A stretch of DNA of 64,000 bases from Saccharopolyspora kobensis (GTDB taxonomy: Bacteria > Actinomycetota > Actinomycetes > Mycobacteriales > Pseudonocardiaceae). The notes beneath the pieces were generated by a model. It worked only from the letters and a program-made list of their open reading frames with translations, was not told the DNA's origin and made no database searches. The position numbers were made by a program, and so were the translations under genes. This document shows, piece by piece, positions 61,579 through 64,000 of the stretch (within the stretch, counting starts at the first letter, position 1; the number at the start of each line of letters is the position of its first letter). The DNA is taken from assembly GCF_900108315.1 (NCBI RefSeq), contig NZ_FNVB01000002.1:1481067-1545066 (forward strand), written 5' to 3'.

Positions 61579-61607
61579 TTGACGTCCGGACGCGGGAGGT
61601 CGAGACT
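61579..61607 (+). promoter_or_regulatory. Candidate promoter for the MaoC gene
   Basis: TTGACG (61579-61584) and GAGACT (61602-61607) are separated by 17 bases. Operator copy 2 begins 10 bases downstream, around the expected start of transcription. Confidence 0.45.
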
Positions 61608-61616
61608 TGCGGGGCG

Positions 61617-61632
61617 TTTGTACGGCCCAATC
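61617..61632. promoter_or_regulatory. GntR-type operator candidate, copy 2
   Basis: TTTGTACGGCCCAATC matches copy 1 at 15 of 16 bases in the same orientation. It is 20 bases before the MaoC start, just after its candidate promoter. Confidence 0.6.
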
Positions 61633-61651
61633 GGCGGATCGAGGAGGAGCA

Positions 61652-62488
61652 GTGCCGGGACTGGACACCTACCTGCGGGAGTGGCGGCCGGAGCCGCTGG
61701 TCGAGACCGACGCGCTGCGTCCCGATCCGTCGCGCGCGCTGGCGGCGGCGCTGGAGACCACGGCGCCCGACGACGTCCTGCCGCCGCTGTGGCACTGGCT
61801 GCACTTCCTGGACTGGCCGCGGCACGGCGAGCTCGGCGCGGACGGGCATCCGGCGCACGGCCACTTCCTGCCACCGGTCCCCGACCGGCGGCGGATGTTC
61901 GCCGGTGGCCGGCTCACCGTCACCGCTCCCCTGCGCCTGGGCGTGCCTGCCGAGCGCACCACATCGCTGGCCGATGTCGTGGTCAAGCAGGGCCGTTCCG
62001 GCGAGATGGCGTTCGTGACGGTTCGCGGCGAGTACCGGCAGGACGGCGAGCTGCGGTTCGTCGACGAGCAGGACTACGTCTACCGCAGCGGGGAGAGCTC
62101 GGCCAAGGACCCCGACGCCGCCCGGCCCACCGAGTTCCCGGTCTCCGATGCACCGTGGCAGCAGGCCTTCACCGGTGATCCGGTGCGGCTGTTCCAGTTC
62201 AGCGCGCTGACCGCCAACACGCACCGCATCCACTACGACGCGCCCTACGCCCACGACGTCGAGGCCTACCCCGGTCTCGTGGTGCACGGCCCGCTGCTGG
62301 TGCTGCTGATGACCGAACTCGCCCGCCACCGGGCGCCCGAGCGCGAGCTCGCCGGTGTCGACTACCGGCTGCGCCGCCCGGTATTCGCCGGCAACCCGGT
62401 GCTGATCACCGGCGGCCCCGACGGGGACATGGCGGTGCGCACCGCGCCGGACGAGGTCATGGCCACCGCCCGGATCACCTTCGGCTGA
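61652..62488 (+). CDS. MaoC-type double hot-dog hydratase (HTD2 / mesaconyl-C4-CoA hydratase-like)
   Basis: The 278-residue protein has two hot-dog parts. The N-terminal half (ALETTAPDDVLPPLWHWLHF) ends in the long FAS1-like segment, and the C-terminal half carries FQFSALTANTHRIHYDAPYA, the Asn/His hydratase region. This layout matches HTD2-type and mesaconyl-C4-CoA hydratases. GTG 61652 has GAGGAGGAG upstream. It is divergent from MmgE/PrpD and shares the operator, so it probably hydrates the acyl-CoA made by the dehydrogenase. Confidence 0.85.
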   Translation: MPGLDTYLREWRPEPLVETDALRPDPSRALAAALETTAPDDVLPPLWHWLHFLDWPRHGELGADGHPAHGHFLPPVPDRRRMFAGGRLTVTAPLRLGVPAERTTSLADVVVKQGRSGEMAFVTVRGEYRQDGELRFVDEQDYVYRSGESSAKDPDAARPTEFPVSDAPWQQAFTGDPVRLFQFSALTANTHRIHYDAPYAHDVEAYPGLVVHGPLLVLLMTELARHRAPERELAGVDYRLRRPVFAGNPVLITGGPDGDMAVRTAPDEVMATARITFG

Positions 62489-63491
62489 CCCGCGCCCAGA
62501 CGTCGAGCAGCCGCGCCGCGGAGCCGCCGACGGGGCCGACCGCGTCCGCGAGCACCGCGGGATCGGGCAGTTCCGCGCTGTCCACTGCGGACACCGCGGA
62601 CGCCGGCTCGGCGATGGTGCTGGAGCAGACCGCCAGCAGGTGATCCGGGACGGTCAGCGCCGGGTCGACGCATCCGACCAGCGGCGTGCCCACGGCGGCG
62701 ATCAGCGGGAACACCGTGCCGGGAATCCCGATCGCCGCTTCGGCCCGCGCCGATGCCTGCAACGACGGGACATCGCTGATCTCGTAGCGGCTCCACAGCG
62801 ACGGGTCTTCCCGGGGGTGCAGGCCGACCAGGATGCGCTTGCCCGCGGCCTGCAGCTTCTCCGCCGCCGCCAGCAGCAGTTCGGTGCCGGGCGCGGCCGC
62901 ACCGGTGTCGTCGGGGTGGGTGACGCTGGTGAGCACCAGCACCAGACCCGGTTCCGCAGCTCGCACCGGCAGCGAGTCCGTCTGCGGCGCGCCGACGACC
63001 TGGATCTCGCGGCGGGTGCCCAGGTAGCCCGCGAAGGCGCGGGCCTCCGCCGGGGACGATGCGGTGATCGCACGCAACCGCGGCCGCAGCCACCGAGCGC
63101 GGGCGGCCTCCCGCGGGTTGAGGTAGGCCAGCGAGCTGGCGGCCAGCGGCAGCCGCCGGAAGCGGGCCGCGCACTCCGCGGGCCACTCCTCCGCACCCGT
63201 CACGACCAGCAGATCCGCGCGCGAAACCTCGCCGGGCACCGCCACCGGAACCGGATCACCCGGGGCGACCCCGGAGCGGTCGGGCACCAGCTGCGTGAGC
63301 TGCCAGCCGCGCCGGCCTGCTTCGGCCAGCAGCGGCTTGACGTGGTAAGTGCCCCACGGCTCGTTCGTCGCGATCAGCACCCGCCGGGGCCGCGAGGCCG
63401 AAGCCGTCCCGCCGAGCGCCAGAAGCCCCGCCCCGGCCAGCGCGCCGCCCAACACCGTCCGGCGCGCGAGCACCGCTTGATCGTCGTTCAT
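62475..63491 (-). CDS. Tat-exported protein of unknown function
   Basis: The 338-residue product starts with a twin-arginine-like signal (ARRTVLGGALAGAGLLALGG, cleavage near TASA). The mature part reads as two Rossmann-like halves, for example VLIATNEPWGTYHVKPLLAE and RILVGLHPREDPSLWSRYEI. This resembles a GT-B or epimerase layout, but I see no decisive motif and assign no function. Its 3' end overlaps the MaoC gene by 14 bases. Confidence 0.7.
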   Translation of the reverse strand: MNDDQAVLARRTVLGGALAGAGLLALGGTASASRPRRVLIATNEPWGTYHVKPLLAEAGRRGWQLTQLVPDRSGVAPGDPVPVAVPGEVSRADLLVVTGAEEWPAECAARFRRLPLAASSLAYLNPREAARARWLRPRLRAITASSPAEARAFAGYLGTRREIQVVGAPQTDSLPVRAAEPGLVLVLTSVTHPDDTGAAAPGTELLLAAAEKLQAAGKRILVGLHPREDPSLWSRYEISDVPSLQASARAEAAIGIPGTVFPLIAAVGTPLVGCVDPALTVPDHLLAVCSSTIAEPASAVSAVDSAELPDPAVLADAVGPVGGSAARLLDVWARVSRR

Positions 63492-63816
63492 GACCGGCAA
63501 CCTACGCACCCGACCCGACCACGACGTGAACACACGGCGAACGCATCGGCTCCGTCTCCGCTGCTCAGGTCCCGTGAGTGTTTTGCGGGGCCATAGGAAC
63601 TGGAGTTTTGTTTCACTACTCTTAGCCTGCGCGGGCTTGCGCCTGCGGCCTGGCGGCCGACCGCGCCCGCGCACCCCGGCAGCCACCATTGGGCGGCTGC
63701 CGAAGGGCTTTTTATCTCGCCTAAGCCATATCGTGGACGGCCCGAAGAATCAGCAATCGGCCTGACCAGCGTCGGCCTAGCAAGCGCAAACGGCAACAAG
63801 TCGCCGCAGGCCAGAT
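63492..63816. other. 325-base gene-poor stretch with a terminator-like hairpin
   Basis: I see no credible gene here; the plus-strand frame across it is low-complexity. The clearest element is the hairpin with a U-tract at 63677-63713. A small RNA ending there is possible. Confidence 0.45.
63677..63713 (+). terminator. Intrinsic terminator-like hairpin with U-tract
   Basis: CGGCAGCC (63677-63684) pairs with GGCTGCCG (63695-63702) over 8 base pairs with a 10-base loop. After a 6-base gap comes TTTTT (63709-63713). No plus-strand gene precedes it, which hints at an untranslated transcript. Confidence 0.5.
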
Positions 63817-64000
63817 TCAACCCGCCTCCGCAGAGCTCCTATCCGCTTTTGGGGGCTCCAGCTGAGCAGGCCTATATGAACGCAGCTCCTCTAGCACCCT
63901 CCGTGTGGTCAGGGTGTCGGGGTGTTCCTCGCCCAGGACCCGTCGTTGGACCTTCAGCACCGCTTGGAACTCGGCCTCGGCCTCAGCCAGCTCCCCACGA
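63817..64000 (-). CDS. TPR (kinesin-light-chain-like) protein, C-terminal end; rest beyond window
   Basis: The last 60 residues are visible on the minus strand. They include AEAEFQAVLKVQRRVLGEEH and HPDTLTTRRVLEEL, the HPDTL signature of TPR_10/12 repeats in actinobacterial TPR and NB-ARC-TPR proteins. The frame ends at TGA 63817-63819. No N-terminal domain can be seen, so it could be a plain TPR or a STAND-type regulator. Confidence 0.8.
   Translation of the reverse strand, partial: RGELAEAEAEFQAVLKVQRRVLGEEHPDTLTTRRVLEELRSYRPAQLEPPKADRSSAEAG

Noticed and set aside
58262..61582. Long plus-strand open frame antisense to GntR, acyl-CoA dehydrogenase and MmgE/PrpD
   Set aside because: No motif or ribosome-binding site; the opposite strand carries recognisable families.
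63490..63765. Plus-strand 91-codon frame over the start of the Tat-exported gene
   Set aside because: It is antisense at one end, low-complexity, and ends beyond a terminator-like hairpin.
1..64000. CRISPR arrays, insertion sequences, prophage genes or attachment sites
   Set aside because: No repeat-spacer pattern, transposase, integrase or flanking target duplications were seen by eye.

Overview
The window is high-GC (about 70% or more) actinobacterial chromosome. The gene set (a paa phenylacetyl-CoA operon, Ku, SelA/SelB, many MFS/SDR/P450/regulator genes, GTG and TTG starts, four-base ATGA/GTGA overlaps) fits a filamentous actinomycete of the Pseudonocardiales, probably Saccharopolyspora or a close relative; that genus call is an inference from style, not proof. 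I see no rRNA, tRNA, CRISPR array, insertion sequence or prophage. The window opens inside one gene (hydrolase-SDR fusion, minus) and closes inside another (TPR protein, minus).

Layout. 1-5.5 kb: EphD-like fusion, selA-selB (selenocysteine insertion) and ku. 5.6-8.4 kb: a TIR-transmembrane-WD40 protein. 8.5-17 kb: a complete phenylacetyl-CoA epoxidase block, paaZABCDE (minus), divergent from paaI-paaK-TetR (plus), with a shared 16-base operator in front of all three transcription starts. 17-21.7 kb: hypothetical genes, a lone phytoene synthase, an intracellular-type subtilase and a universal stress protein. 21.6-26.4 kb: an IclR regulator divergent from a TIM-barrel protein and a cytochrome P450, then a 14-helix drug efflux pump. 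26.4-29.8 kb: small proteins, an MFS pump, an acetyltransferase and an RluA-type pseudouridine synthase.

29.8-36.7 kb is a tight gene set (D-aminoacylase, transporter, N-succinylamino-acid racemase-type enolase, SIS protein, COG3375-type GNAT) divergent from an M20 deacylase. Together these match the known N-succinyl route that turns D-amino acids irreversibly into L-amino acids. 36.7-40.9 kb: a MerR-peroxiredoxin fusion, a TIGR04222-like membrane protein with a Lys-Glu repeat, and a methyltransferase. 40.6-47.8 kb: a four-gene catabolic operon (MHS transporter, cyclase-family hydrolase, AtoE-like permease, YciI protein), a LysR regulator and a two-subunit CoA-transferase; a near-identical 16-base site sits before both operons. 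47.8-54.8 kb: small coupled genes, SnoaL-like and flavin-binding proteins, an XRE/MmyB regulator divergent from an Atu4866-like protein and an SDR, a large LuxR/AAA regulator and another SDR. 54.9-62.5 kb: an FAD monooxygenase, a secreted cupredoxin, a UMF1 transporter, and a GntR / acyl-CoA dehydrogenase / MmgE-PrpD / MaoC group with a repeated operator-like motif. 62.5-64 kb: a Tat-exported protein, a 325-base gene-poor stretch and the end of a TPR protein.

Most of the window is catabolic and regulatory accessory chromosome. Operator and terminator calls were made by eye. Start codons were chosen by ribosome-binding sites and family length.
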